A stretch of 64,000 nt of DNA from Aliiruegeria lutimaris (lineage in GTDB: Bacteria > Pseudomonadota > Alphaproteobacteria > Rhodobacterales > Rhodobacteraceae): positions 1 to 64,000 of the forward strand of contig NZ_FNEK01000008.1 in NCBI RefSeq assembly GCF_900099935.1, in the 5' to 3' direction. The stretch's first letter is position 1, and every line of letters starts with the position of its first letter. Made by a program: the position numbers and the translations under genes. The notes below the pieces were generated by a model. It was given only the letters and a program-made list of their open reading frames with translations, was not told where the DNA came from and searched no databases. Shown here piece by piece: positions 53,622-63,910 of this stretch.

Positions 53622-54626
53622 TCAGTCGAACGCGGCCAGCGCATCCACGAGCTTGCCGGCGCCATGGCGGAACGGATCCACCGCCGGCAGGCAAAACTCG
53701 GCTTCAAGGTCGGCGAGATAGCTGTTTGCCTCGTCTTCGGACAAATGCTGCGTGTTCACCGAAATGCCAACCGCCTTCACATCCGGATTGACCCGGCTTG
53801 CCAGCGTCAGCGCCAGATCGCGTAGCTCTTCCAGCGAGGGCAGCGCGTAGTCTGGCAGGCCGCGCATATGCTCCCGGGTCGGCTCGTGGCACAGGATCAG
53901 CGCATCCGGCTGCCCGCCATGCACCAGCGCCATCGTGACGCCGGAATAGGAGGCATGGAAGAGCGAGCCCTGGCCCTCGATCAGGTCCCAGTGGTCCTCG
54001 TCATTGTCTGGTGTCAGCCATTCCACGGCGCCGGCCATGAAATCGGCGATCACGGCGTCGAGCGGAATCCCGTCGCCCGTGATCAGGATGCCCGTCTGGC
54101 CCGTCGCGCGGAAGGTCGACTTCATGCCGCGCTTCTGCATCTCCGCGTCCATCGCAAGCGCGGTGTACATCTTGCCGACCGAACAATCGGTGCCGACCGC
54201 AAGGCAACGCTTGCCGGTCCGCTTCTTGCCGTTGGCGATCGGGTAATCGACCTCCGGCACGCGGACATCGTGCATCTCGCGCCCCTCGGCCTTGGCAATC
54301 TCGACCAGTTCCGGCTCATCCGACAGCAGGTTATGCAGGCCGGAGGCAAGATCGAACCCCTTCAACAGCGCTTCGGCCAGAACGTGCCGCCATTCGTGCG
54401 AGATCATGCCGCCACGGTTGGCCACGCCGATCACCAGCGTCTTGGCGCCGGCTTCCAGCGCCTCGTCGAGCGTCATGTCGGTCAATTTCATGTCAGCCTT
54501 GCAGCCGTCCATGCGGAACTGACCCACGGCGAATTCCGGACGCCAGTCCTTGATACCCTGCGCGACCTTGGCGGCGAGCTGGTCCGGGGCTTCTCCGAGA
54601 AACAGAAGGTAGGGCGTTTCGATCAT
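53622..54626 (-). CDS. dgcN: DUF1611 family protein DgcN
   Basis: A 334-residue protein of the DUF1611 family. LAVGTDCSVGKMYTALAMD is a P-loop-like nucleotide/CoA-binding motif in the second domain, and FRATGQTGILITGDGIPLDA the next conserved block; the N-terminal domain carries GVANRGGMIS. In marine proteobacteria members (DgcN) acetylate D-glutamate before racemisation by DgcA. AAGGAGATT stands before the ATG. It is separated from dgcA by 141 bases containing a palindrome. Confidence 0.87.
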   Translation of the reverse strand: MIETPYLLFLGEAPDQLAAKVAQGIKDWRPEFAVGQFRMDGCKADMKLTDMTLDEALEAGAKTLVIGVANRGGMISHEWRHVLAEALLKGFDLASGLHNLLSDEPELVEIAKAEGREMHDVRVPEVDYPIANGKKRTGKRCLAVGTDCSVGKMYTALAMDAEMQKRGMKSTFRATGQTGILITGDGIPLDAVIADFMAGAVEWLTPDNDEDHWDLIEGQGSLFHASYSGVTMALVHGGQPDALILCHEPTREHMRGLPDYALPSLEELRDLALTLASRVNPDVKAVGISVNTQHLSEDEANSYLADLEAEFCLPAVDPFRHGAGKLVDALAAFD

Positions 54627-54842
54627 CTTGAATCTCCTTGTTCCCACGGACGCTAGCATGGGACGCGCAAGGAATTTTTGTCAGACTTGCTGACCCAATA
54701 AAGTTGAATTGGAAAGGCATTCTGGAAATCGCGCGAGAGTTCGAATACTGTTCGATTGCCTGCAAATTATGCAGTTTGAAAACTCACCTTTTTGGTTTGA
54801 TTCGTTGACAATCTCCAATCGGCCCGTGCCTTGGGCCTTCCG

Positions 54843-55679
54843 TCAGGCAAGGAGTGTCGGCCGGACCCACCAGCCGGGGCGAAGGCCGGAAATCTCCGCT
54901 GCCGCGCGTTTCGCGGCTGCCGCGCTCGGGTAAAGACCGAAACAGGTTGCTCCCGAGCCGGACATGCGCGCCAGAAGGCAATCGGGACGCGCGCCAAGCA
55001 AGTCGAGCACCTCCCCGATTTCGGGTGCAATCTCGCGGGCCGGGCCTTCGAGGTCGTTGCGCTGGGTCTTCAGCCAGCCGGCGATGCGCTCCGGAGTGTC
55101 CATGTTGCAGGGGATCTCGGACATTTCCGGATTGTCCCTGCGGGACAACCTGCGGAAAACCTCGGGCGTGGAGACCTCCACTCCGGGATTGACCAGAACC
55201 GCCGGCAGGGGCGGCAAGCTGTCGATCGGCTCCAGCCGTTCGCCAATCCCACGCATGCGCACGGAGCGGCCTTCGAGACAGGCCGGGATATCGGCGCCAA
55301 GCCGCGCCACGGCTTCGAAGTCTGGGAGAGGACGCCGGAGCAGCCTTGCCAGCGCGCGCAGGCAAGCCGCGGCATCGGCGGAGCCGCCGCCAATGCCGGA
55401 AGCGGCGGGCAGATGCTTGTCGAGCGTGATGGTGGCCCGGGGCGCACCCATCAATGCCGCTGCTTTCAACACGAGGTTGCTGGCGTCGGTCGGAATGCCG
55501 GCGGCCCGCGGGCCGGTGACGGCGAAGGCGCATGCCTCCGAATCCTCTACAAGGATCCGGTCCCCTGTATCGGCAAAGACGACCATGGAATCGAGCAGGT
55601 GATAGCCGTCTTCGCGCCGTCCGGTAACATGCAGGGTCAGGTTGACCTTGGCCGGGGCGAACTCCTCAATGGGCGCCAT
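54843..55679 (-). CDS. ispE: 4-diphosphocytidyl-2-C-methyl-D-erythritol kinase
   Basis: A 278-residue GHMP kinase of the non-mevalonate isoprenoid pathway. [20 protein letters not shown] is the diagnostic N terminus, [20 protein letters not shown] the ATP-binding loop, and [17 protein letters not shown] the third GHMP motif. It phosphorylates CDP-methylerythritol. Its start overlaps the 3' end of the TPR-protein gene by 14 bases. Confidence 0.97.
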   Translation of the reverse strand: MAPIEEFAPAKVNLTLHVTGRREDGYHLLDSMVVFADTGDRILVEDSEACAFAVTGPRAAGIPTDASNLVLKAAALMGAPRATITLDKHLPAASGIGGGSADAAACLRALARLLRRPLPDFEAVARLGADIPACLEGRSVRMRGIGERLEPIDSLPPLPAVLVNPGVEVSTPEVFRRLSRRDNPEMSEIPCNMDTPERIAGWLKTQRNDLEGPAREIAPEIGEVLDLLGARPDCLLARMSGSGATCFGLYPSAAAAKRAAAEISGLRPGWWVRPTLLA

Positions 55680-57399
55680 TGGCCACGGCGAGAGGTTCGG
55701 ACCCTTCTTCTTTCAGAACCCGGTCGAGACCGACTTCCAGCTTGCGGCGGATGCGTTCAGCATCTTCCGATTCGGGGTCGAAAGACAGCGCGCGGTGCCA
55801 CTGGAACTCGGCTTCGATGTGCCGACCGACGGCCCAATAGGCATCGCCCAGGTGATCGTTCACGATCGGGTCCACGGCCATCAACTCGGTGGCCCGCTCA
55901 AGATGCTCCACGGCCTCTTCATAGCGGCCGAGGCGGTAGAAGACCCATCCCAGCGAATCGATGATGTACCCGCTGCCGGGAGAGGCGGCGACCGCCTCCT
56001 CGATCATCGCCAGCGCCTCGTCGAGATTGGTCTGCATCTCGACATAGGAGTAGCCGAGATAGTTCAGCACTTGCGGCTGACCCGGATTGAGCTCAAGCGC
56101 CTTGCGGAAATCGGGCTCGGCCAGCTCCCAACGCTTCTCGCGCTCGTGGGCGATCGCGCGTGCGTAATAGACGATCCACTGCCCGCGCTCCTCCTTGTCG
56201 AACAGTTCGATGGCGGCGTCATAGGCCTTGGAGGCGTCGTCATAGCGTTCCTCGGCGCGCAGGTTGTCGCCCAGCGTGACCTGCACGATAGGAATATTGC
56301 TATGCGTTTCGGCAAGCTGCTCCAGCACCTCGATGGCGGCCTCGTTCCGGCCGGAGGCGCGCAGGGCCGCGGCACGGCCGATCTCGGCAATATGGAAGCC
56401 TGCATCGTCGCGGGGTACCGCGTTGTAGGCCTGCGTGGCCAGCTCGTACTGTTCCTGTGCTTCCAGCAGATTGGCGCTGAGCAGGATGGCATCCACGTGA
56501 TCGGGGCGCAGATACTCCGCGAGGCGGGTGTAGAGCAGCGTGTAGCTATCTGCGGCCTCCCCTTCGAGCGCGCCCGCGACGGTATAGAAGACCTCGGCCA
56601 GACCATCCTGAACGTTGCGGATCTGCGTGAAGGGCACGGTATCGCCGGCTTCGAGCTGGGCCATCAATTCCTCCAGGCCCGGGTCCAGATCCTGGTCCCA
56701 GCCAAGGCGAATCAACTGGATGGCGGCGCTGTTTCGGCCAAGCTGGCTGAGCACCTGCGCATGGGCGATGGCGCCCCGGCGTGTCAGCGGCAGAGGTTGC
56801 CCCTCGCGGCCCCCGAACACGTTGTCGGCGGCTTCGAAATCGCCTGCCAGCGCCAGGGCCAGCGCCTTGTGATAGAGTCCGAAGGCCGCCAGGCCGGTTG
56901 TCTCGGCGGCCTCGTCAAAGGCGGCAATCGCCTCGTCGACCTTGCCCAGCCCCATAAGGCCCCAACCACGCACCAGCCCGTCAACCAGCGGCCCGACGGT
57001 CAGCGGGCCGTCAAGGCCGGAGATCACGCCGTCGAAATTCTTGGCCTTCAGCTCGTGGCCCATCAGCACCATGTTCGCCATCTGGCTTTGGTAACCGAGG
57101 CTCTGCATGCGGCGTGCGATCGGCACGGCCTTTTCGATTTCGCCAATCCCGGTAAAGGCGAGCAGCGCGTTTTCCTGAAGTTCGGGATTGTCCCTGTCGC
57201 GGGCGAGGGCCCGGGTGAAATACTCGGCGGCTGCCCGGTAGTCGCTTTGGAAGCTCGCGTGGCGCGCCGCGAGATAGGCGCCGGAGAAGCCACGCTCCGG
57301 CTCTTGTGCGGAAACGGAAAGGGCCGTGCCGAAGGACAGGACCAATGCGAGCGGGAGGGTGCGGATTAGGGGCAAAGCTCGGCCTCGATTAAATCTCAT
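55666..57399 (-). CDS. Exported TPR-repeat protein
   Basis: A 577-residue protein with a signal peptide (about 1-31, ending SVSAQ). Many TPR helices are visible, for example [40 protein letters not shown], and [20 protein letters not shown]. The start at 57399 yields the signal peptide. Periplasmic or outer-membrane-associated TPR proteins scaffold complexes; partners here are unknown. Upstream of ispE in one likely transcript, an arrangement common in Rhodobacteraceae. Confidence 0.88.
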   Translation of the reverse strand: MRFNRGRALPLIRTLPLALVLSFGTALSVSAQEPERGFSGAYLAARHASFQSDYRAAAEYFTRALARDRDNPELQENALLAFTGIGEIEKAVPIARRMQSLGYQSQMANMVLMGHELKAKNFDGVISGLDGPLTVGPLVDGLVRGWGLMGLGKVDEAIAAFDEAAETTGLAAFGLYHKALALALAGDFEAADNVFGGREGQPLPLTRRGAIAHAQVLSQLGRNSAAIQLIRLGWDQDLDPGLEELMAQLEAGDTVPFTQIRNVQDGLAEVFYTVAGALEGEAADSYTLLYTRLAEYLRPDHVDAILLSANLLEAQEQYELATQAYNAVPRDDAGFHIAEIGRAAALRASGRNEAAIEVLEQLAETHSNIPIVQVTLGDNLRAEERYDDASKAYDAAIELFDKEERGQWIVYYARAIAHEREKRWELAEPDFRKALELNPGQPQVLNYLGYSYVEMQTNLDEALAMIEEAVAASPGSGYIIDSLGWVFYRLGRYEEAVEHLERATELMAVDPIVNDHLGDAYWAVGRHIEAEFQWHRALSFDPESEDAERIRRKLEVGLDRVLKEEGSEPLAVANGAH

Positions 57400-57484
57400 G
57401 CCGGACAACCTAGCTTCGCAATCCAAATGAAACAATAAGGGGCGGCAAGCGCCGCCCCATTCTCCGCCTGTTATGACGGAAGTT

Positions 57485-59137
57485 TTACATGTTCGGGTAG
57501 TTCGGCCCGTCGCCGCCCTGCGGGCATGTCCAGGTGATGTTCTGCGTCGGATCCTTGATGTCGCAGGTCTTGCAGTGCACGCAGTTGGAGAAGTTGATGA
57601 CGAATTTCGCCTCCGACCCCGCTTCTTCGACAAATTCGTAGACGCCCGCCGGGCAATAGCGCGCCGACGGGCCGCCGAACTTGGCGAGTTCGACCTTCAC
57701 CGGCATTTCCGGATCGGCGAGCTTCAAATGGCAGGGCTGGCTTTCCTCGTGGCTGGTCATCGCGAAGGAGACGTTGGTCAGCCGGTCGAAGGAGAGCTTG
57801 CCATCGGGCTTGGGATAGTCGATCGGCTTGAACTTCGCCGCCTCGCCGGTGGCCTGCGCGTCGCTCTTGCCGTGCTTCATGGTGCCGAACGGGTTCCAGC
57901 CGACCATCGAGCCGAGCCACATGTCGAGCCCGCCGAAGCTGAGCCCGCCCAGCAGGCCGAACTTGGACCAGAGCGGTTTCACGTTGCGCACCGGCTTGAG
58001 ATCCTTGCCGACCGGTCCGGTCCGAAGGCCCACGTTGTAATCGGTCAGCTCGTCGCCAGCGCGACCCGCTGCAATAGCGGCATGAGCGGCTTCGGCGGCC
58101 TCCTTGCCCGAATACATCGCGTTGTGGATGCCCTTGATCCGCGGCACGTTGATCAGGCCCGAGGAGCAGCCCAGCAGCGCCCCGCCGGGGAAACAGCTCT
58201 TCGGGATCGACTGGTAGCCGCCTTCGGAAATGGCGCGGGCGCCGTAGGCCACGCGCTTGCCGCCTTCCAGAAGCTCCTTGAGCATCGGGTGATGCTTGAA
58301 GCGCTGGAACTCCATGTAGGGGAAGAGATGCGGGTTGGCGTAGTTCAGGTGCACCACGAAACCGACGCAGACCTGATTGTTCTCCATGTGATAGATGAAG
58401 GAGCCGCCGCCTGCGTTCGAACCCAGCGGCCAGCCCATCGTGTGCGTCACCGTGCCCTCGCGGTGCTTGGCCGGGTCGATCTCCCAGATCTCCTTCATGC
58501 CGAGGCCGAACTTGGCTACGTCGCAATCGGCATCAAGCGCGTATTTGGCGATGATTTCCTTGGCCAGCGAGCCGCGCACGCCCTCGGAGATGAAGACGTA
58601 TTTGCCGTTGAGTACCATGCCCGGCTCATAGGCCGGCCCCGGCGTGCCGTCGGCTTGCTTGCCAAACTCGCCGGCAACCACGCCCTTCACTTCGCCATTC
58701 TCGCCATAGACCAGTTCGGAGGCAGCCATGCCGGCGAAAATCTCGACGCCCAACTCCTCGGCCTGTTCCGCCATCCAGCGGCAGACATTGCCGAGACTGA
58801 CGATGTAGCAGTGATGGTTGTTCATCAGCGGCGGCATCATCATGTTGGGCAGCCGGATCTCGCCCGCCTCGCCCAGCATGTAGAACTCGTCCTTCTTGAC
58901 CTTTGTCGTGATCGGCGCGTCCCGGTCTCGCCAGTCCGGGATCAGCGCGTCGAGCCCGCCGGGGTCCATGACCGCGCCCGAAACGATATGCGCACCGACC
59001 TCGGAGCCTTTCTCCAGCACAACCACTTCCAGATCGGGATCGAGCTGCTTGAGCCGGATGGCCGCCGACAGGCCGGACGGACCTGCTCCGACGATGACGA
59101 CGTCGCAATCCATCTCTTCGCGTTCGATTTCGCTCAT
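57485..59137 (-). CDS. Electron-transfer flavoprotein-ubiquinone oxidoreductase
   Basis: A 550-residue ETF-QO. The FAD site is CDVVIVGAGPSGLSAAIRLK, the central membrane-contact region includes GGSFIYHMENNQVCVGFVV, and the C-terminal [4Fe-4S] domain has RYCPAGVYEF with NFSNCVHCKTCDIKDP (three clustered cysteines plus the upstream one). It passes electrons from ETF (fatty-acid and amino-acid oxidation) to ubiquinone. The start at 59137 (MSEIEREEMDCDVV) is standard. A long open frame continues upstream antisense to ilvD but is not coding. Confidence 0.97.
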   Translation of the reverse strand: MSEIEREEMDCDVVIVGAGPSGLSAAIRLKQLDPDLEVVVLEKGSEVGAHIVSGAVMDPGGLDALIPDWRDRDAPITTKVKKDEFYMLGEAGEIRLPNMMMPPLMNNHHCYIVSLGNVCRWMAEQAEELGVEIFAGMAASELVYGENGEVKGVVAGEFGKQADGTPGPAYEPGMVLNGKYVFISEGVRGSLAKEIIAKYALDADCDVAKFGLGMKEIWEIDPAKHREGTVTHTMGWPLGSNAGGGSFIYHMENNQVCVGFVVHLNYANPHLFPYMEFQRFKHHPMLKELLEGGKRVAYGARAISEGGYQSIPKSCFPGGALLGCSSGLINVPRIKGIHNAMYSGKEAAEAAHAAIAAGRAGDELTDYNVGLRTGPVGKDLKPVRNVKPLWSKFGLLGGLSFGGLDMWLGSMVGWNPFGTMKHGKSDAQATGEAAKFKPIDYPKPDGKLSFDRLTNVSFAMTSHEESQPCHLKLADPEMPVKVELAKFGGPSARYCPAGVYEFVEEAGSEAKFVINFSNCVHCKTCDIKDPTQNITWTCPQGGDGPNYPNM

Positions 59138-59512
59138 GGCTCTCCCCGATTCTTGCTCTTTTGCGCTGCAAAACTTGCTGTCGGCCTTGCCTAACGGAGA
59201 AAAAATATGGGCGTCAATCCAAACAGAGCAGCATGAATGACGCAGCGCGGCGCTACGCTGCGTACAAAAGTCGTCCGGCCTTTCGAGTCGCGCGAAACCC
59301 CGCCGCGCCGCATCTCGCTCAAAAGTGCGTGCAAATCGGGCGATCTTTCGGTGAATCTCCTGTAAACGCGGCGAAGCCGAACCGTTCCGCACCGTCGCCG
59401 GCTGGCGCAATCTGCCCGGCGCCAGTCTGAAAATTGGCTTCCTTGCTTGTTTCCCGGGCACTTTGGCGGCATTGGAGAGGGCAATTCGCCAAAACAGCAG
59501 AGTCAACCGATC

Positions 59513-61351
59513 ATGCCTCATTATCGTTCCAGAAAATCCACCCATGGGCGCAACATGGCCGGAGCACGTGGCCTTTGGCGCGCGACCGGCATGCAGGATG
59601 GTGATTTCGGCAAGCCGATCATTGCCGTGGTCAACAGCTTCACCCAGTTCGTTCCGGGCCATGTGCACCTGAAGGATCTCGGCCAGATGGTCGCGCGGGA
59701 AATCGAGGCCGCGGGCGGTGTCGCCAAGGAATTCAACACGATTGCCGTCGATGACGGCATCGCCATGGGCCATGACGGGATGCTCTACTCGCTTCCCTCG
59801 CGCGAGCTGATCGCGGATTCGGTCGAGTACATGGTCAACGCGCATTGCGCTGATGCGATGGTCTGCATCTCCAACTGCGACAAGATCACCCCGGGCATGC
59901 TGATGGCGGCGATGCGGCTCAACATCCCGGCGATCTTCGTCTCGGGCGGCCCGATGGAGGCCGGCAAAATCGACATTGCCGATCTGGACATGACCAAGAT
60001 CGACCTCGTGGACGCGATGGTTGCCGCGGCGGACGACAAGTTCACCGACGAGCAGGTCCAGCATATCGAGGAAAACGCCTGCCCGACCTGCGGTTCCTGC
60101 TCGGGCATGTTCACCGCCAACTCGATGAACTGTCTCGCCGAGGCGCTTGGCCTCGCGCTGCCGGGCAACGGCTCGACGCTGGCCACCCATGCAGACCGCA
60201 AGGGGCTGTTCCTCGAGGCGGGTCGCAAGATCGTCGATATCACCAAGCGCCATTACGAGGGCGAGGAGAAGGGCCTGCTGCCGCGCGAGATCGCGACCTT
60301 CGACGCCTTCGAGAACGCCATGGCGCTCGATATCGCCATGGGCGGCTCGACCAACACGGTGCTGCACCTGCTGGCCATCGCCTATGAGGGCAAGGTCGAT
60401 TTCACCATGGCCGACATGGACCGCCTGTCGCGCAAGGTGCCATGCCTGTGCAAGGTCGCGCCCAATATCCACAACGTCCACATGGAGGACGTGCACCGCG
60501 CCGGCGGCATCTTCTCGATCCTCGGCGAGTTGCATCGCGGCGGGCTGCTGCACACGGACGTACCGACCGTGCATTCCTCCACCATGGGCGAGGCCATCGC
60601 CAAATGGGACATCAAGATCGCCAACAACCCGGAGGCGGAGCAGCTCTTCCGCGCGGCCCCCGGCGGCGTGCGCACCACGGTCGCCTTCAGCCAGTCCAAC
60701 CGCTTCAAGGAACTGGATACGGACCGCGAGGGTGGTGTGATCCGCTCGGTCGAGCATGCCTTCACCAAGGAGGGCGGCCTGGCGGTGCTCTCCGGCAATA
60801 TCGCCGAGAATGGCTGCATCGTGAAAACCGCGGGGGTGGATGCGAACATCCTGAAATTCTCCGGCCCGGCTCGTGTCTTCGAGAGCCAGGACGCGGCGGT
60901 CAACGGCATCCTCACCAAGCAGGTCCAGGAGGGGGAAGTCGTGGTCATCCGCTACGAAGGCCCGCAAGGAGGCCCCGGGATGCAGGAGATGCTCTATCCG
61001 ACCTCCTACCTGAAATCCAAAGGGCTGGGGAAGAAATGCGCCCTGCTGACCGATGGTCGCTTCTCGGGCGGCACCTCGGGGCTCTCCATCGGCCATGTCT
61101 CTCCGGAGGCCGCCGAGGGTGGGCTGATCGGGCTGGTGGAAACCGGCGACCTGATCGAGATCGACATTCCGAACCGCGGCATCAACCTCGCCGTCTCTGA
61201 CGAGGTGCTGGCCGAACGCCGCGCGGCCAAGGGCGCGCTGCCCTGGACGCCGGCCGAACCGCGCACGCGGGCCGTGTCCACCGCGCTCAAGGCCTATGCG
61301 ATGCTGGCCAGCTCGGCGGCCAAGGGCGGGGTGCGTATCCTGCCGGACTGA
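59513..61351 (+). CDS. ilvD: Dihydroxy-acid dehydratase
   Basis: A 612-residue enzyme of branched-chain amino acid synthesis that converts dihydroxyvalerate-type acids to 2-keto acids. [20 protein letters not shown] is the classic N terminus. Cluster ligands lie in [11 protein letters not shown] and [18 protein letters not shown]; the C-terminal lobe has [20 protein letters not shown]. The start at 59513 matches the conserved N terminus; in-frame sequence upstream is not conserved. A strong terminator follows. Confidence 0.97.
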   Translation: MPHYRSRKSTHGRNMAGARGLWRATGMQDGDFGKPIIAVVNSFTQFVPGHVHLKDLGQMVAREIEAAGGVAKEFNTIAVDDGIAMGHDGMLYSLPSRELIADSVEYMVNAHCADAMVCISNCDKITPGMLMAAMRLNIPAIFVSGGPMEAGKIDIADLDMTKIDLVDAMVAAADDKFTDEQVQHIEENACPTCGSCSGMFTANSMNCLAEALGLALPGNGSTLATHADRKGLFLEAGRKIVDITKRHYEGEEKGLLPREIATFDAFENAMALDIAMGGSTNTVLHLLAIAYEGKVDFTMADMDRLSRKVPCLCKVAPNIHNVHMEDVHRAGGIFSILGELHRGGLLHTDVPTVHSSTMGEAIAKWDIKIANNPEAEQLFRAAPGGVRTTVAFSQSNRFKELDTDREGGVIRSVEHAFTKEGGLAVLSGNIAENGCIVKTAGVDANILKFSGPARVFESQDAAVNGILTKQVQEGEVVVIRYEGPQGGPGMQEMLYPTSYLKSKGLGKKCALLTDGRFSGGTSGLSIGHVSPEAAEGGLIGLVETGDLIEIDIPNRGINLAVSDEVLAERRAAKGALPWTPAEPRTRAVSTALKAYAMLASSAAKGGVRILPD

Positions 61352-61377
61352 CCGGTGCGTGCCTCTTCACAGATCGG

Positions 61378-61408
61378 CGGCCGTCCCTCGGGGCGGCCGT
61401 TTTTCTTT
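61378..61408 (+). terminator. Intrinsic terminator of ilvD
   Basis: CGGCCGTCCC (61378-61387) pairs with GGGGCGGCCG (61390-61399), one G-T pair, tight loop, followed by TTTTTC. It starts 27 bases after the ilvD stop. Confidence 0.9.
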
Positions 61409-61492
61409 CTGAAGAGGCCGCTGGATTCCATGCAATGGCGTGACAGTCCCGGCAAGGCGTGGCCGGGATTTCCGTCTGATGTTGCCTTGCCC

Positions 61493-61521
61493 TTGACATT
61501 CGGTCGCACGCTTGGGTTAAG
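61493..61521 (+). promoter_or_regulatory. Candidate sigma-70 type promoter of greA
   Basis: TTGACA at 61493-61498, 17-base spacer, GTTAAG at 61516-61521. The -35 is a perfect match and the -10 weak, about 45 bases before the greA ATG. Confidence 0.45.
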
Positions 61522-61566
61522 GGCGTTCAACCCAATCCCCACAATCCAGACCGTGCAGGGACAGCA

Positions 61567-62037
61567 ATGGAAAAGATACCGATGACCCGCGCGGGCTTTG
61601 CCGCGCTGGACGCAGAACTGAAATCGCTGAAGACGACAGATCGCCCGGCCATCATCCGGGCCATCGCGGAAGCGCGTGAACATGGCGATCTGTCCGAGAA
61701 CGCCGAGTACCATTCCGCGCGCGAGAAGCAGAGCTTCATCGAGGGCCGGATCAAGGAACTCGAATCGGTGATTTCGCGCGCCAATGTCATCGACCCGAAG
61801 ACGCTGTCCGGATCCATCAAGTTCGGCGCCACCGTGACCATCGTCGACGAGGACACGGACGAGGAAAAGACCTACCAGATCGTGGGCGAACCCGAGGCAG
61901 ACCTCGAAAGGGGCCTTCTGAACATCAAGTCGCCCATCGCGCGGGCCCTGATCGGAAAAGATGAGGGTGACAGCATCGAAGTGCGGACACCGGGCGGTGA
62001 AAAGAGTTATGAGGTTCTCAGCATCAAGTATGTCTGA
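61567..62037 (+). CDS. greA: Transcription elongation factor GreA
   Basis: A 156-residue factor. The N-terminal coiled coil contains [20 protein letters not shown] with the acidic tip residues (D, E) that stimulate transcript cleavage in stalled RNA polymerase; the C-terminal FKBP-like domain has [20 protein letters not shown]. Full length. Followed 18 bases later by an unknown membrane-protein gene. Confidence 0.98.
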   Translation: MEKIPMTRAGFAALDAELKSLKTTDRPAIIRAIAEAREHGDLSENAEYHSAREKQSFIEGRIKELESVISRANVIDPKTLSGSIKFGATVTIVDEDTDEEKTYQIVGEPEADLERGLLNIKSPIARALIGKDEGDSIEVRTPGGEKSYEVLSIKYV

Positions 62038-62055
62038 GCAAGGGGCCGTGCCCAT

Positions 62056-63099
62056 ATGAGTAACCCTTCGCGCAAGCCCAATATTGGCGATGCAACGCGA
62101 CCGCCTCCCGAAAAGGGAGGTCTCCAGGCTGCCGACTGGATCGCGCTGATTCTCAGCATGGTCTGGTTCGCCGGTGTCGCCGTGTTCTTTCTCGTGCTGC
62201 CCGAGCCGCAGGCGGATGGCGGGCTGGATCCGGCGCGCCTTGTCATGACCATCCTGGCGATCGTCATGCCGGTGGCGCTGATCTGGGTCGGGGCGATGGC
62301 GGTGCGTTCCGCCCGATTGATGCGCCAGGAAAGCAACCGGCTGCAGGCGGCAATCGACGCGATGCGCCATGCCTATGTCAGCCAGGCGCCGCAGGGCGCC
62401 AGCGGCGTGCGCCTGCCGTTGGAGCAGAAGCTGGACGAGATTGCCCGCGCGCAGAAAAAGACCGAGGCAGCGCTGGCCCACCTGACGTCGGTGAATACGC
62501 GGGCGGCGGCAGCCATGGCCAAGGACCCGGAACGCGCGGCTCTCACCGCACCGAAGAAGACTGAAACGGCGCAGGACAGCGCCCAGCCGGCGCTTGCGCT
62601 CGGAACCCCGGTCGAGGCGCTGGTGGAGCCGATCTCCTCGGAGGATTTCATCCGGGCGCTGAATTTCCCCGATGACGAACGCGACAAGGAAGGTTTCCGG
62701 GCACTGCGCCTGGCGCTCAAGGACCGCTCCTCCTCGGCCCTAATCCGCTCGGCGCAGGATATCCTGACGCTGCTGGCAGAGGACGGGATCTACATGGACG
62801 ACCTGACCCCCGATCGCGCCCGGCCCGAGATCTGGCGCCGTTTTGCCGAGGGCGAACGCGGCCGGACCATTGCCAGCCTTGGCGGCATCCGGGACCGCTC
62901 CAGCCTTGCCCTGACGGCGGGACGGATGCGTCAGGATCCGGTGTTCCGCGACTGCGCGCACCATTTCCTGCGCAAGTTCGACACCACGTTTTCGTCCTTC
63001 GGCAAGGACGCCAGTGACGCGGAGATCGCGGCCTTCGCCGATACCCGCAGCGCGCGGGCCTTTATGCTGATCGGGCGGGTCTCGGGAACCTTCGACTGA
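62056..63099 (+). CDS. Conserved hypothetical protein with two N-terminal membrane helices
   Basis: A 347-residue protein. Two helices (about 27-47 and 62-84) are followed by a coiled-coil-like stretch (RLMRQESNRLQAAIDAMRHA to KKTEAALAHLTSV), a Pro/Ala-rich linker, and a C-terminal helical domain of about 150 residues beginning ISSEDFIRALNFPDDERDKE. I do not recognise a named domain; the layout suggests a membrane-anchored cytoplasmic scaffold. Probably co-transcribed with greA. Confidence 0.8.
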   Translation: MSNPSRKPNIGDATRPPPEKGGLQAADWIALILSMVWFAGVAVFFLVLPEPQADGGLDPARLVMTILAIVMPVALIWVGAMAVRSARLMRQESNRLQAAIDAMRHAYVSQAPQGASGVRLPLEQKLDEIARAQKKTEAALAHLTSVNTRAAAAMAKDPERAALTAPKKTETAQDSAQPALALGTPVEALVEPISSEDFIRALNFPDDERDKEGFRALRLALKDRSSSALIRSAQDILTLLAEDGIYMDDLTPDRARPEIWRRFAEGERGRTIASLGGIRDRSSLALTAGRMRQDPVFRDCAHHFLRKFDTTFSSFGKDASDAEIAAFADTRSARAFMLIGRVSGTFD

Positions 63100-63101
63100 G
63101 C

Positions 63102-63683
63102 CTAGCGAAGCGTCAGGCACATCGTCGTGGCGTGATGAAACCCGAAAATCCGCGAAAGCCAGCCCAATTCGATCCGTTCCGTCGGTGAGAAGCCGTAGCG
63201 CTCGTAAAGCGCACGGGCGCGGATATTGGCGTCGATCACGTCGAGGCGGATCTCAGCCATGTCGTTCCACCGCGCCTGCGCCACGACAGCGTCGATCAGG
63301 CTGCTTCCGACACCCTGACCTCGCGCCTCGGCGGCAACGAAGAGCCCGTCCAGAAGCATCTGCTTTTCGGAAATCGGGCGCTCCAGCATATCCAGCAGGC
63401 TACCGCGCCAGGCCGCGCCGAGCAGGCCATAGACCCTTGCCATGTCCTGAAATCCGGCGGTCAAAAGCCCACCCCGATAGGTCTTGAAGCCGGCGATTCC
63501 GAGCAGCTCCCCCTGTTCCGACAGGGCGCTGAGCGCATGGGAGGGGTCGAGCGCGTGCTCGATGAAGGCAAGTGCCTTTCGCTCTGGCGCGAGCACCCGT
63601 CCGAGCTTGCCCGAGAACGCCTCCCAGAACAGGTAGGCGACCCTGTCTCTTTGGTCCTCAGGAAACCCGGTTTCTATTCGCAT
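63102..63683 (-). CDS. GNAT family N-acetyltransferase
   Basis: A 193-residue acetyltransferase. LLDGLFVAAEARGQGVGSSLIDAV contains the acetyl-CoA-binding R-G-x-G-x-G/S loop and NIRARALYERYGFSPTE the C-terminal core motif. The ATG at 63683 with GGAG upstream is preferred over a TTG one codon earlier. Convergent with the upstream gene, only 2 bases apart. A related but broken copy lies just upstream (63711-63851). Confidence 0.87.
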   Translation of the reverse strand: MRIETGFPEDQRDRVAYLFWEAFSGKLGRVLAPERKALAFIEHALDPSHALSALSEQGELLGIAGFKTYRGGLLTAGFQDMARVYGLLGAAWRGSLLDMLERPISEKQMLLDGLFVAAEARGQGVGSSLIDAVVAQARWNDMAEIRLDVIDANIRARALYERYGFSPTERIELGWLSRIFGFHHATTMCLTLR

Positions 63684-63710
63684 CAACAGCTCCGCTGACG
63701 GTCACAGCTT

Positions 63711-63851
63711 TCAGGAGCGAGACTGGCCCGCCAGCTTTTCAGGTGCAACCTCCGGAATTCCGGACGGTGCCCGGAACCCGGCGATCAGCAGCCCGCCGCG
63801 ATCGGACTCGAAACCGGTGATTTCGACCAGTTTCTCTTGCTCCGCGTAACA
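63711..63851 (-). pseudogene. Decayed fragment of a paralogous GNAT acetyltransferase
   Basis: In one minus-strand frame the segment encodes EQEKLVEITGFESDRGGLL followed by IAGF. This aligns with EQGELLGIAGFKTYRGGLL-TAGF of the adjacent intact GNAT protein (14 of 23 identical). After that the frame diverges and reaches a stop at 63711. Neither a start nor the acetyl-CoA motif is present. It looks like the remnant of a tandem duplicate. Confidence 0.65.
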
Positions 63852-63910
63852 ATGACCCCGACAGAAAGCCTGTCGCAGCGAACGATACGGTGCATCCGAA
63901 TGAACCCGTG

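Noticed and set aside
59138-61096. Upstream continuation of the ETF-QO frame across ilvD
   Set aside because: ETF-QO has its canonical start at 59137; the continuation is antisense to ilvD, which has all cluster cysteines.
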